A DNA stretch of 64,000 bases. Origin: Agriotes lineatus. Taxonomy: Eukaryota; Arthropoda; Insecta; Coleoptera; Elateridae. Below, piece by piece: positions 10,147 through 20,984 of this stretch. Numbering within the stretch: the first letter of the stretch is position 1; each line of letters starts with the position of its first letter. Both the position numbers and the translations under genes were made by a program. The notes under the pieces were generated by a model, which saw only the letters and a program-made list of their open reading frames with translations, did not search any database and was not told the origin of the DNA. The stretch is from assembly GCA_940337035.1 (NCBI GenBank), contig CALNHX010005278.1:46061-110060 (forward strand), written 5' to 3'.

Positions 10147-11526
10147 GGATGTACGTATAATAGTTATATTTGTAGTTATTTAATAAGCTAAGCGTATAAA
10201 AAACATAGTCATTTTTTAAATTCTTTAATTGACTCGTTTCGATTTTCGATTGACCGAGATACAACTTTTTCATTTTAGAACGGGCTGTAACTAGACACAT
10301 TGCAGAAGATTTATTGCGATTAACTAATCCATTGTACGTAAATTAAAGTACTTCGCGATACCAGTCGCAGAAACATTCTTCATAGCAACGTAAATTTAGT
10401 TCGTCAGGCTCACTACGAATGTAACGTTCCCAGCATCAACTTGTAGGAGAAAGCCTTGAAAGGTGGTGGTATCTGCCCGATCAATCAATGACAGACTTCC
10501 ACAGTCTTTCTTTCGTTTGCAATGCTAAATGTAATCACCTTCCGAGATGCGTTCGTCGTAGCTTACTGAATTCCACTAGAGCAAAGTAGGGATTGATTGG
10601 TGAGAAGGCCAGAAAAGTCACGTGATAGACAGAACTCTTAACGCATTCAGATATCGGGAGCAAACAGGCACGAACATTTACCAACAACGCCTGTCGAGAC
10701 GGAACGGTCAAGACGAGAATCACGGCGCAGAAAATTCGAAAAATACACGATGTAACTATAGCTCGAAATAAGGTAGCTTTTAGCCTGTAACAACTTTTTC
10801 GAATTACACATTTTACAAAGCGATGCGATGCAATTCAGTATCTGGTAATGTAGTGTAATATTTATTTTCTAGAGCAAACAATACATTGTATCTTGCACCA
10901 TGGACACATGGACAGTGGCGTGGTACTAAAGGAATGTATTAAAATATTCCCCAAGACAAAGTATTGCCACAAAATGATTGCCATTACTTTTCCGTTTTAA
11001 AAGCAAAACTCTCTTTTACCTACGTGTAGTGTCGTATTTCCTATTCACGCTGTTGAAGTCCCTGAAACAACCTCGGTTTGTCGAGAGAAATCGTGTTATA
11101 AACTGAAGGCATACGTTTGTTGGAATAGACAAACTGGAACCGAGTAATGTAGAGGCAAAGTACGCGAATTCTATCCTCAGTAGCGCTATTGTTAATACGC
11201 CCGCACAGAGAAGTATTATTGCAATCAGCCCGGATAAGACTACGCTGACTGATTGCACATTTTTTAAATAGCCTAAAGCTATGTGGGCTCATTGCAATAA
11301 GTTTGAAAATTATCAGGCTGACTAGAAAATCTTAGATCATTTTCCAATTTGCCCGGTTTTTATAAAATGACAGCTGCCTTTGCAATAAGTCGAATTTTTT
11401 ATTCGCCTCTCACATATCCATCTATAGATTCATTTGGTTGATAGTGGTATTAGATATAATGTAGTTTCAGAAACAAATTTAATTATTAATATTTAGATGG
11501 ACGAACAGCATAGATATTATCCAGAC
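10147..11526. other. intergenic, no gene that can be supported
   Basis: Two overlapping minus-strand frames near 11016-11292 are open for about 80 codons, and one begins with a hydrophobic stretch, VVLSGLIAIILLCAGVLTIA. They lie on the same strand in different frames and have no recognised relatives, so at most one can be real. No other structure was seen. Confidence 0.4.
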
Positions 11527-12113
11527 CAGGGCCGGAGGGCCAATAGGGTGGGACCCCCCCCCCCCCACACCGCATTCTAAGAATTAATAAACTCATCACG
11601 ATTGTTTTATTTTAAGAGAAATTTATACATCGATCTCTTGAGCATCAGCGCAGCAAATTTGTCAATAACTGTTCATTCTTCTATTAAATTGTTCACAGTT
11701 TAAAGGAAAAAATGTGAAAAATGCAACTCGTTTTTCATGCACAATACATATATTTAAAAATGCCATTAAGTGAATGACTCATTATAAAAAAATATGGGGC
11801 CAATCTCAATACAGTAGAATAGATAATATTAGTATGTATTTAAACGAGTAACATTTTTTAGAAGTTCGCTCTTCTCAGCAATCAATTTCATTATTTTTGC
11901 ATTGTCCAAATCACTTATAATATCTTTTTCACACGTCATCAACATGAACGCGTCTAGCTGATCCTGACACAAACAACTGCGTAAAGGGTTTTTAACATAT
12001 TTCAAAATCGAAAAGCTTCGTTCACATGCAACTTGAATGGTTGACAAAGTAAGCCTGCCCGGGGCAGGCCACCGGGAAATTTCCCGGTGTTCTGGTGGGC
12101 CAGTCCGGCCCTG
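11527..12113. mobile_element. internally deleted hAT element with 8-bp target duplication
   Basis: The termini CAGGGCCGG at 11527-11535 and CCGGCCCTG at 12105-12113 are the classic hAT tips. The flanking octamers ATCCAGAC (11519-11526) and ATCTAGAC (12114-12121) differ at one base, giving a nearly perfect 8-bp target duplication. A run of 14 C lies just inside the left end. The 587-bp length and single domain remnant show it is a deletion derivative. Confidence 0.9.
11829..12053 (-). pseudogene. hAT transposase C-terminal dimerisation domain
   Basis: The minus strand encodes VACERSFSILKYVKNPLRS followed by LDAFMLMTCEKDI and a stop at 11829. The pattern 'ERSFS.LK..K..LRS....RL..L.L...E' is the hAT C-terminal dimerisation domain of the ZMYM1-like (zinc-finger MYM-like) group. 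It lies wholly inside the element 11527-12113. Everything upstream, including the catalytic core, is missing, so it is non-functional for transposition on its own. Confidence 0.85.
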
Positions 12114-12281
12114 ATCTAGACTGAATCTCGCCTTGTGATTATGTCGACTATTTGGGCATATATTTTGTTTTAGTATATAAATTTTAATTTGGTTTTTGGA
12201 TAATAGTAAAAACATTTAGTATATTACTTTGCTTACCTATTTCAGCTATATACACACGTAGTTCGCAGTCGATGATCATTA

Positions 12282-12836
12282 TACAGGGTGTCCCGTGATG
12301 GTCACTAAAGCTTCAGGTAGCGATATTCCTTGTACAATTCTGAGTCAACAATCTTAATACGAAAATGTTCGATTGGTTTTCATTAGCTCTCACGAGCGGT
12401 AGATAAAAACAATTATTTTTTCAGGTAAAATACCCCTTCTGTTTTAAATACGACAAAATGTCATCAGGAAGAGTTGTTCAAAATGTAAAATTATGGTCCT
12501 ATACAAAATGTCAGAAGTATCGATGTACTTTTATGAAATCACGCCCATTAGAAAAAATACTTTTGTGATACATAACATGGTTTCATAAAAGTAAGCCGAT
12601 ATTTCTGAAATTTTGCATGAGACCATAATTTTAAAATTTGAACAGCTCTTCCTGATGACATTTTGTCGTATATAAAATAGAAGGGGTATTTTACCTGAAA
12701 AGTAATTGTTTTTATCTACCGCTCGTGAGGGCTCATGAAGACCAATCCAACATTTTCGTATTAAGATTTTCGACTCAGAATTGCACAAAGAATATCGCTA
12801 CCTGAAGCTTTAGTGACCATTACGGGACACCCTGTA
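12282..12836. mobile_element. foldback element with 555-bp near-complete palindrome
   Basis: The left end reads TACAGGGTGTCCCGTGATGG and the right end, reverse-complemented, reads TACAGGGTGTCCCGTAATGG. Pairing continues for over 200 bp per arm, for example through GTCACTAAAGCTTCAGGTAG and TACCGCTCGTGAG. TA tips suggest TA insertion. No coding capacity: open frames inside are by-products of the palindrome. Confidence 0.88.
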
Positions 12837-13094
12837 TGTATTTACGATTATATCTTTTTTGTAAACACATAAGATTAGTACCTACAGAACTTTTAATTGA
12901 TCGAATATGGGAAATGTTTAATTCCATTTTATAATTATAGACCAATAGGTAAAGAAATACAAAAATTATGATAAACTCTTTAATATCCAGCCACTACATG
13001 TATTTTACATCAATTGCACAGCATATCGGCATATGAAACAATGAACTTATGAACTAATCAAACCGGAACCGAACAACGACATGGAGAGGAAGTA

Positions 13095-13354
13095 TCATGG
13101 TCTTTCTGTATCGGCAATTCGGTTCCTGAACATGGGCGGCAAGCCGGCTTCGTGATGGATCATCGAATTTCTTTCCTTCGCTAGCCACAGCTCCAAACGT
13201 AAACTTGGGTCCATGGCGGGGGATACTATGGTGTCCGGTTGCCCCCTTTTCTTTAGGTAGTTAAAACAGCAAGTTCTAAAGTGTCTCGTGCCACAAGCTG
13301 ATTCGCATTCTGATCCGCATGATATGCACGATTGCACCTCTCCCCACACTACCC
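13095..13354 (-). CDS. trissin neuropeptide precursor, last exon (partial)
   Basis: On the minus strand an acceptor TTTTATTCCCAG (AG at 13356-13355) opens an exon in phase 1 that ends with TGA at 13097-13095. It encodes SCISCGSECESACGTRHF then RTCCFNYLKKR, and a further 48 residues. The six cysteines with spacing C-x2-C-x3-C-x3-C and a CC pair, the GTRHFRTCCFNYL block and the following dibasic KKR match the mature peptide of trissin, an arthropod neuropeptide with three disulphide bonds acting on a G-protein-coupled receptor. The KKR should be a prohormone-convertase site. The signal-peptide exon must lie further right but could not be identified. The C-terminal extension beyond KKR is less conserved in the family. 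Confidence 0.9.
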
Positions 13355-13359
13355 CTGGG

Positions 13360-16300
13360 AATAAAAGGTTGAAAAAGTATGATCTACTGGTAGTTTATTA
13401 TGAGACAGACACCTTCGTGATTTATCTTCGCTTCTCGGAACTTAACCTATACTTGCCGCAACGACAAATAGAGTAAAACATGCAACCCAACTGACAGATT
13501 TTGTAAGTCACTAAAGAATTAGATATAGCGATTCTTATAATTAGACATCATTTTAATTGACTGCAAATAATTTGTTGGGGTTATGTGTACAAATGCAAAC
13601 TTCGACAAACTCAAAAGGTATGTGGAAGGCAAACGGTGAGCTTAATAACTGCCAGCAACAGGTAAAACAACGCAAAAAGAAGTAACAGGAACAATAACAA
13701 TAGTGAACTAAAACGAAAAATAAAGCAATAAATTACAATCAAGCAGAAGTACGTAGAAAATTTTTAAACTGAACTGATTTCTTTTTCATAGTTACTGGTA
13801 TTCTTGCTTTTATGTTAATTATAATTAAAATATTAATTCAGGCAGCATTTCAATTGGTAATTAAGGTTGCGTATTCTACTCTATTTGTTCACTGTTGTTC
13901 ACTGTGGTTTAGTTAGTATAGTAAGAGCTACAAATAATGGATCCTTTATCTAGTTTTTCCAATACATTTTTAAAAAATGTATTTGTATCAAATATAATTA
14001 TGGCAGCGTTAATTTTGATGTATGACAATACTGAATGAAAAATAAAACAATTCGTAAATCGTCGAACAAAAAAAAGTGTATTTTTGCCAAAGAGCCAGAA
14101 CTTCAATTTAATTGAATGAAAAAAAAACTGCCAAAAAAGCTAATAATTAATTACCGATAATTGAGAAATTCGTTAAAATTCAGTGTGTTCCATCAATCAG
14201 TATTCAAGAGCTGTTCAAAAAATCAATACAGTAATATATTCCGACAAACATGCACAGTAACGCTAATTAAATTTTAAAGAGAGTTAATGGGAAAACTTTG
14301 TTGTCCGATAGCAATAAATCGGCATACTAACAAAGCGGAAGCCATAAATACTGGATTTTTATCTCGTGGAAGTTATGAGGCTATGACAAAGCTTTACTAT
14401 TTTTATGCCGAACATAAATAGTTTTTCTTTTATTATCCAATTTTTCGGATTTACAATTTAATTTGGCTGTTTCTCGATGAAATTGATCTCTGACAAATCG
14501 CTTCAACTGAATGGGATTTGCGCTCTTCCGAAAATAGTGCGAACGCAATAAATATCGCGTTTCTTAGTTTATTTATCTTAAAGGTTTGAAATGTTCAGAG
14601 AATTGGCAGTATTAAATATCTACAATAAAATTGTGGGATAAATAAAGACGCACTCAGTCAAGTCGTAATTCTGTTTGAAGGTTTCAGGTGGTTCAATAAT
14701 TATTCAATATTTTTGTTTAATTTTAAAATAGTTTCAATGGGGCTGGGCCATCATAATTTACTTTAATTTGCAGTTTCAAGTTCTAATTGATTAGAAAACG
14801 AAAATACTTGAAAGAAGTACCACATATTTCCACAAACTCTGACGATTCATATTAAATATAAGTTTATTTATTCAAATTTAAACGGATTTTCTGGTTAATA
14901 TTATTATTAAAAATTTAATATTTTATTAGCATATATAAAAACATTAAAACGATATGCATTTTTTATAGAAGCCCGAAAACACTACAAGCTGAACCACTTA
15001 CCCAACACTAATAAAGTGACGATGAGCTCTTTGTTCATAGCCAGGGTGGCTGTTCTGTGTTCTGGTGCAGCTTAGGGTTCGTCGAAGTCTGAGAAGGTGT
15101 GAAAATGCCATCCTCCAGGCACCGGACTATATAAGTTCTCGTCCTCACCATCCCGAGACTGGAGGGGGCAGATTTATAAACTTTATCTTATCTGAGCCCC
15201 CGTACTCGCAACTTGTAAAAGCCTAGATCAATTGAATTTCAAAGAGAAAGTTTTTTAGCTTAAATTAGTTTATGGATTCGCTGCGCAACATGTTTTCCTT
15301 TTTTCGTTGATCTGGGCTTTGATATAAATAACTTATCAGTGGCGACCTACTGGCGTTTGGGGCCAATTTCCCTAACAAACCCTTCTTAATACGAACTATT
15401 CTTCTGCATTTGCAGTCTTACCCTTGTTGCAACAGGATTGCGGTATAACTAACTATACACATTTTCTTAATAGCTATTGTCTCCATTTCCATACAGCCTT
15501 TAGTCAAATTATTCTAGCAACTCTACAGTTTTCAACTTTTTAAATTATAACTGATTTTTTTTATTGTATTTACGTGTACAGATAGTGATTTAGTAATTTC
15601 TGTATGTACTACATGTTAAGACAGATCTATTTCCAATTATTTATATTCATTTATGCGCTATGAGAAGATTACTTACACTATTTCAGTAGGTAACCGAGAA
15701 AAATTAAAGTTGCTTCTGGCACAAGACAGCTTGTACCAAATAGCAAACCACTAAAATGTTTAAAATATGTTTTTCCAAAATAAGCTACAAGTTGTAACAG
15801 AGTAAAATAATTTGCCATAAATTACAAATTAACAGCTTATGGTCGAGCTTTTTTTCAAAAATTGTTGAAGAGCTCTACAACAAGCAATCCTCTAAAAATG
15901 GAAATAATTAAATGTTTTCTGTTAACGAGAACAGTGTAAAAGGTTACATAGTTTTTAAGAATAGAAGATCTATTCGTTAACCTAATCTCGTTGCCATAAT
16001 GATGAAGGAATAGGCTAACAAAAATAAAAGCATTTTACTGTGCATCCGAAATGGGTAATTGATGTAGATACAAAGCTTTAACTTCTATATAAAAAATTAT
16101 CTCTTTTTTTGTTCGTATACTTTTAGGTGGGCTTCAGTGCTGAGAGCTTTTTTTAAACTATTGATAAGTAGATCTAAATACGCCAAAGAAAATAATAGTG
16201 AAAAATCACATCTTAATTGTGTCATATTCAGTGACAGAAGCAGAAGATTAGGCAGCATGCACGTCGTCGAAGGTATGATATTAATAATATTAATAAGAAT

Positions 16301-17807
16301 AATACTTTTTATTTTTCCTTCTACAAAATAACAAAAAATTTGATATAATATATAACATAAAGCAGAAAATGAAAAATATGATGGTGATCAGATAGTTCCA
16401 CAAAGGAAACCCCTTCTTTACCCCACCACCACGTAGATCACATTATTACAAAATACAAAATGATAAGATATAAACTAGAAACTTGAATATTGTAAAGTAA
16501 AAACATAACTAAAAATGTAAGACACATAAGATTCGAACAACTATGAACATTAAAAAACCAGGTTCAAACTGATAACCATCGACGTACACGTTGTTTAAAT
16601 TAAGCAACAGTTACGGCTGTTTGGAGATTTGTTTCTAAAGCCATGCCTCACTTGAGTTGCCCTAAACCTTTGAACAGCCAAAATTAGTCTCAAACTAACT
16701 AAAACCCACAACTGTCAAACCGGTATCACACCTCATTAGTCATACATGGGTTTTCAAAATGGCCGTTTCCGTCGCCTAGATGTTACAGCCAAGTTAAATG
16801 AAATGCGCCTTCCTGTCGATTTTCTGTTCTAAGCCCTAAACACACTTAATTACTATACGTAGATAAAAACGATAGGAATCATGATTTTCACTCCCGTTAC
16901 CGTGGAATAACAGTTACGTTCGGGATTCCTAACTGCGCTTACTCATCGAGTTGTGCGTGCTGCCGATTAAAGAGTTCAGTTAAGATAATTACTTTTCTGT
17001 TGATTTTTGACGTTTGAAGGTTAGGTATTTGACGTGTAAAGATTCGGCTGTGCTTCTCGTCTCATAAAAGTGGATATAACTGACAGCCGATGCTCGTTGA
17101 GACCTAATTTGAGTTGTGCATGCGAATTTTTGCTTAACATTTTGAAGTTTTATTAGCTCATTCGACGTTTTCTATTGAGATTTGTAGTGTCGTTTATCTG
17201 CTTCCTGAAGCTATGCGTTTGGCTGCCATACGATTAACGCGGTCAGGAATTATTGTGTCATTGCGTCACATTGTGGTGGTATTAGCCTATTTTTGTTTTC
17301 ATAGCTTAGAAATAGAAAAAAACTTGAGCAAAAAGTAGAAAAAAAATTGTCGAGAATTTGTAGGACTTCGTTTTCAACCCAAATTAAATGGGGATTTGTG
17401 CTTGGATATTAATGTTACAGATTCTTGTTATGGTTAGTTTCGTAATAGCACCTATGGGTAAAGTTAAAGGAATCCAGCAATGTTTGATATTTATTAAGTC
17501 AACATCTCGAGCAGGTTAAAGCCGATTTTTATCTCGGAACTTTTTATTGATGTTTTTTAATGTATAGTTCGTTCACTTATGATATTTGATCTTTTTGGGC
17601 ATTTTTCTGTATCTTGGGATCATGGTCGTCTAAATTTAAGTGTTTAGTTGTAGACTTGGCCTACTAGATTAGGATGTGAACCCAGCCAAGACAACAAATA
17701 CAAACAATTACAAATTTCTACTACCAGAGAGCAGTTTAAGTTACATCAACAGATTTAATAAAATATGTTTTTGTAAAATCGTACTAAAATATGGTCATTT
17801 ATGCATT
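13360..17807. other. long AT-rich stretch, probably the trissin intron and flanks; no gene seen
   Basis: This should contain the upstream trissin exon or its intron, as the gene reads leftwards, but no ATG-plus-signal-peptide exon with a phase-1 donor was convincing. A GC-richer patch at 15000-15210 and another at 16740-17050 have no recognised coding. A plus-strand frame at 16137-16331 faintly resembles transposase text (VIFSD) but is too short to call. Confidence 0.4.
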
Positions 17808-17900
17808 AATTTGCGGGCGTAAATAGTGCCGTTTGCGCCCTAAGGCCTAAAAATAATTTGCGGGCGTAAATAATGCCTTTTGCGCCCTAAGGCCTAAAAA
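17808..17900. repeat. tandem duplication of a GC-hairpin unit, about 47 bp x 2
   Basis: Two adjacent copies of a unit beginning AATTTGCGGGCGTAAATA and ending GCGCCCTAAGGCCTAAAAA. Each unit folds through GCGGGCG with TGCGCCC. The copies differ at only a few positions, so the duplication is recent compared with the surrounding decay. Confidence 0.75.
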
Positions 17901-18006
17901 CCAGCATCACATTGGCAACCAACAACAATTTGATTTTTGAGAACGAATCGTGCCATTTATTTTTCAAAGCTTTATGGTGGATTTTACAAAAAATCTTGTT
18001 TGCATT

Positions 18007-18116
18007 TCGGGCGTGAACGGCGATTTTGGCCCTTTGGCGTTTTATAATGCTTCGGCCCTTCGGGCCTCTGGCTTATAATTCCGCCGCGGGCCAAAATCGC
18101 CTCCTTCACGCCCTTA
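18007..18116. repeat. GC-rich snap-back hairpin
   Basis: The left arm GGGCGTGAACGGCGATTTTG pairs with the right arm CAAAATCGCCTCCTTCACGCCC. A second hairpin, CTTCGGCCCTTCGGGCCTC, lies in the loop. It is embedded in AT-rich DNA, like the other hairpins of this cluster. Confidence 0.7.
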
Positions 18117-18192
18117 ATACAAAAATAGCTATTTCTTCAAACGGCAGCAAAATATGGCATTATACTGCTGGATTGATGATGCTAAACTGTCG

Positions 18193-18286
18193 CTTTATTG
18201 CCAAGCGGCAGATAAAGTTATTATTTGCCGCTGACAACTTTATCTGCCGCTCGTCAACGGCAGATAATATTATCTGCCGCTGACGA
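18193..18286. repeat. multi-arm hairpin repeat of GCGGCAGATAAAGTT type
   Basis: Four occurrences of the motif CGGCAGATAA or its complement TTATCTGCCG lie within 94 bp in alternating orientation. They allow several alternative hairpins. No coding or known element match. Confidence 0.65.
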
Positions 18287-18357
18287 GATCAAGTCATTTT
18301 CTTCGAATTTTGTTCACAAAATTGTAAATAATTTGTTATAAAAACGTTTGAAGAAAA

Positions 18358-18497
18358 AATAATATATGTTGTTCGGAGCAAAAGTATTTTTATGTGGCTC
18401 GGCTGTACTTATCTGCCTCGCAAACTCGGCAGATAAATCGTCCAGCCTCGCCACATAAAGTATAACTTTTGCTCCTAATCACATAATATACTATTAT
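18358..18497. mobile_element. snap-back element with AATA(A/G)TATAT boundary
   Basis: Boundaries are AATAATATATG on the left and ATATACTATTAT on the right. The stem passes through GGAGCAAAAGT and ACTTTTGCTCC, then TTTATGTGGC and GCCACATAAA. The GC-rich loop holds a TTATCTGCC/GGCAGATAA hairpin. The same boundaries occur at 39961-40101, 52000-52130 and 52913-53050. Confidence 0.75.
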
Positions 18498-19099
18498 CTA
18501 CGACAGTGTGTAAAATTGCCTTTTAGTTGGCAGTTTGAAGTTTGTAAAACGACTGTTTAATAACATGTTTTCATTAGTGTACGTCGTCAGTAGTAACGTG
18601 TTTAAAAGATTTCATTAGGCACGTTGTCAGTAGCAACGTGTTTTAAAATTTTTAATTGAAACAAGCAAAATCACGACCGGTTGCTGATAATCCTAATTTA
18701 CATTTAAGTTTTTTTATATGTATCGTGTTTTCTAGATTCTATCGTAGATAAAATATTGTACGATACACATGCGTAAAGCAACTTAAGTCACTCGTGTAAA
18801 ACGCTCGCTCACTCGCGTTTTAACTGTGGCGCCCCCTCCCTTCCCCGATTTTTTTGGGACTTCACACGTTGCTTCCTTTGCTCACCAGAAGAGTATGCTT
18901 AGGATATCCCTATAAGTAAACAACTGATGGAGCACCACCTTAACTAACGTTGCTAACTTATGTCGACGGTCAAAAGAAGATATGAAATGTATTTTATCTT
19001 CAACCGGGCGCACAGTACCCTCTTCCCGCCCATATGTGCGGGCGCAAAGTAAAAAATTCTCGCCCGAGGGCGGAAAAGTACATTTTTCTGACCATGTTT
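18498..19099. repeat. short tandem duplication and GC-rich patches
   Basis: Near 18570-18650 the text TTCATTAG..CG..GTCAGTAG.AACGTGTTT is repeated once. At 18990-19095 a GC-rich block with CGGGCGC and GCCCGAGGGCG alternates with AT-rich stems, resembling the neighbouring hairpins. No gene seen. Confidence 0.5.
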
Positions 19100-20565
19100 A
19101 CGTAGTTACTACGGAAATGCACCTTGCTTTTATTAGATCCTGGTATTATGATTTTTAATGTTAATAGTTGGAAGATCTTCACGTATAAAAATAAATCGCA
19201 CCGCGTCTTTCCGGTTGAGGATAAAATTATGTATATTGTTATGATACATGAGGCAGTGTAACCAAATACAATAAAGAAATATTTAAAACGAATAAATTTG
19301 GAAGATTGCTATAATTAAATCTTGATGGGTGTTAAATTTTAAACATTACAAATAAATTTAATTGAGAGAATGAGAGAGGAGATTTTGATATTAATTGAAT
19401 ACTAATTTAATGGTTACAGAAAATTTTAATAAAGTTCAAGCCAAGGTTACAACTGACAAATGTATTTGTTAGAATGATAATAATTAATAGCATGTAATAA
19501 TAGGATATTTAAAAAAAATAAGTGTGCAATAAGAATTGTATTTAACATGAATGAAAATTTTATTTAAGTTAGTTATATAAACAACTCATAAAAACAGACA
19601 TGTATTTTCTGAATTAAAGCATTTTGTAAATAAAACTAGAAAGTTATGCCTAAATTTGTATTATTTTGGTAAATACAAATTTGAAAAGGGTCTTAAACAA
19701 ATCTGCGTGGTGAGATAAAATGAAAATGTTAATTCGAAGTTATGGAGGTACATAATCGGTCAAGGGTTTATACAAGTACAGTCAATTGGAAATAAACATA
19801 CAGAAGGTTATATTAATTGAATACATTTGGATTGGAGAGTATACAAGATATTATTGGAGATTCTTACAAGTAACTAATTGATTTGGATAAGTTGTAAGTG
19901 TTTCTGTAGACATCGGAATAGCTATAAAAAGGAACAAGGTTAGATTTGGAACTTCATAAGATTGGAATTTACCAGAGGTTGAATGCTTTGATGGTGACGT
20001 TTGCAAGGAGGGAGGATTGGATTCTGTAAGCAGTGCGGGTGATATTCTGGATGGATGCAGTCAAAGGGGTTCACGTGCCATTCTGGGTGCCACTGTTTAA
20101 GAAGTGAGCAGTAAGTTTTGCAGTCTGACGATATTGGGATCCGTTGTTGGTTGGAGTTCGGCAGAAAAAGCAAGAGAAAGTATTAAGGTTTGTGTAAAGA
20201 GTTAATGAAAGTTTTTTAAATAACAATTAGTACAAGAAGGTGTTCAAATAGACTTGATATATTACTTACTTAGAAGAATTGATTAATATGTGTGTTAAGA
20301 TAATATACAATTGTCAATACCTGGCTTGATGAGTTTTGAAATTGGTTTGACAGCAAATGTCATTAACTTTAATATTAAAATTCAATTAATAGATATCTTG
20401 ATTTGGCGAACCACCTGAGATAAGAGAACTTGATTTTAAAAAGGAATTATTATTTAATTCGAAAGGGCATTGCATTAATAAAGGGCTAGTTTAAAGTGGT
20501 GCATTACATTTCATAAAATATATGGGTAGTACAACGTGTAGCTTATATAGCCATATACATAATAA
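19100..20565. other. AT-rich stretch; possible LTR-retroelement trace only
   Basis: No gene was recognised. On the minus strand near 20100 the text TGGCACCCAGAATGGCACG resembles a retrotransposon primer-binding site, and a 77-codon minus-strand frame follows (19940-20173). No paired long terminal repeats or pol motifs were found, so an LTR element is not claimed. Confidence 0.35.
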
Positions 20566-20679
20566 TATATCTCTGGCGCAAGAGCGATTTCATACCTTGA
20601 TGATTTACAGCCCTCCCTTCGGTCGGGCGCCAAAGTATCATCGCGCGCTTAAATCGCTTACATTGCGCCCTTGATATAT
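20566..20679. repeat. GC-rich snap-back hairpin
   Basis: The arms are ATATATCTCTGGCGCAAG and GCGATTT on the left, and AAATCGC and TGCGCCCTTGATATAT on the right. A CCCTCCCTTCGGTCGGGC hairpin lies in the loop. It ends three bases before the 9-bp duplication of the next element. Confidence 0.65.
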
Positions 20680-20690
20680 AAACATCAAGT

Positions 20691-20926
20691 ACAGTCGTGT
20701 GCAAATAAATCTGGGACAGTGTTTTTTTCACATGCAGATTCAGTTAAGAATTGAAGAATATCTCCATGGATTTCCTGCTATCAGAAAGAGTTACATTAAA
20801 CTTTAACAGTTACTGAAACCCGTAACTCTCTCTGATAAGAGGAAATCCATGGAAATATTCTTCAAATTCTTAACTGAATCTGCATGTGAAAAAAACACTG
20901 TCCCAGATTTATTTGCACACGACTGT
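20691..20926. mobile_element. foldback MITE with perfect 9-bp target duplication
   Basis: The left end ACAGTCGTGTGCAAATAAAT and the right end ATTTATTTGCACACGACTGT are exact inverted repeats, and pairing continues for about 105 bp. ACATCAAGT occurs immediately left (20682-20690) and immediately right (20927-20935), a perfect 9-bp target duplication. A 9-bp duplication with long TIRs is the Mutator-like (MULE) signature, although the tip also resembles Tc1/mariner ends, which duplicate only TA. No coding capacity. Confidence 0.85.
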
Positions 20927-20984
20927 ACATCAAGTCCCAACAGCAAATTTAGCGGAAAAGGTGGACTTAAATACGGTAAATTTG

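Noticed and set aside
11016..11292. Two overlapping minus-strand frames, one with a hydrophobic leader
   Set aside because: No family resemblance, no splice context, and the two frames exclude each other.
12531..12788. 85-codon minus-strand frame
   Set aside because: Lies wholly in one arm of the foldback 12282-12836; the other arm is not open in the same way.
19940..20173. LTR retrotransposon, from a primer-binding-site-like TGGCACCCAGAATGG
   Set aside because: No paired long terminal repeats, no gag or pol motifs within reach.
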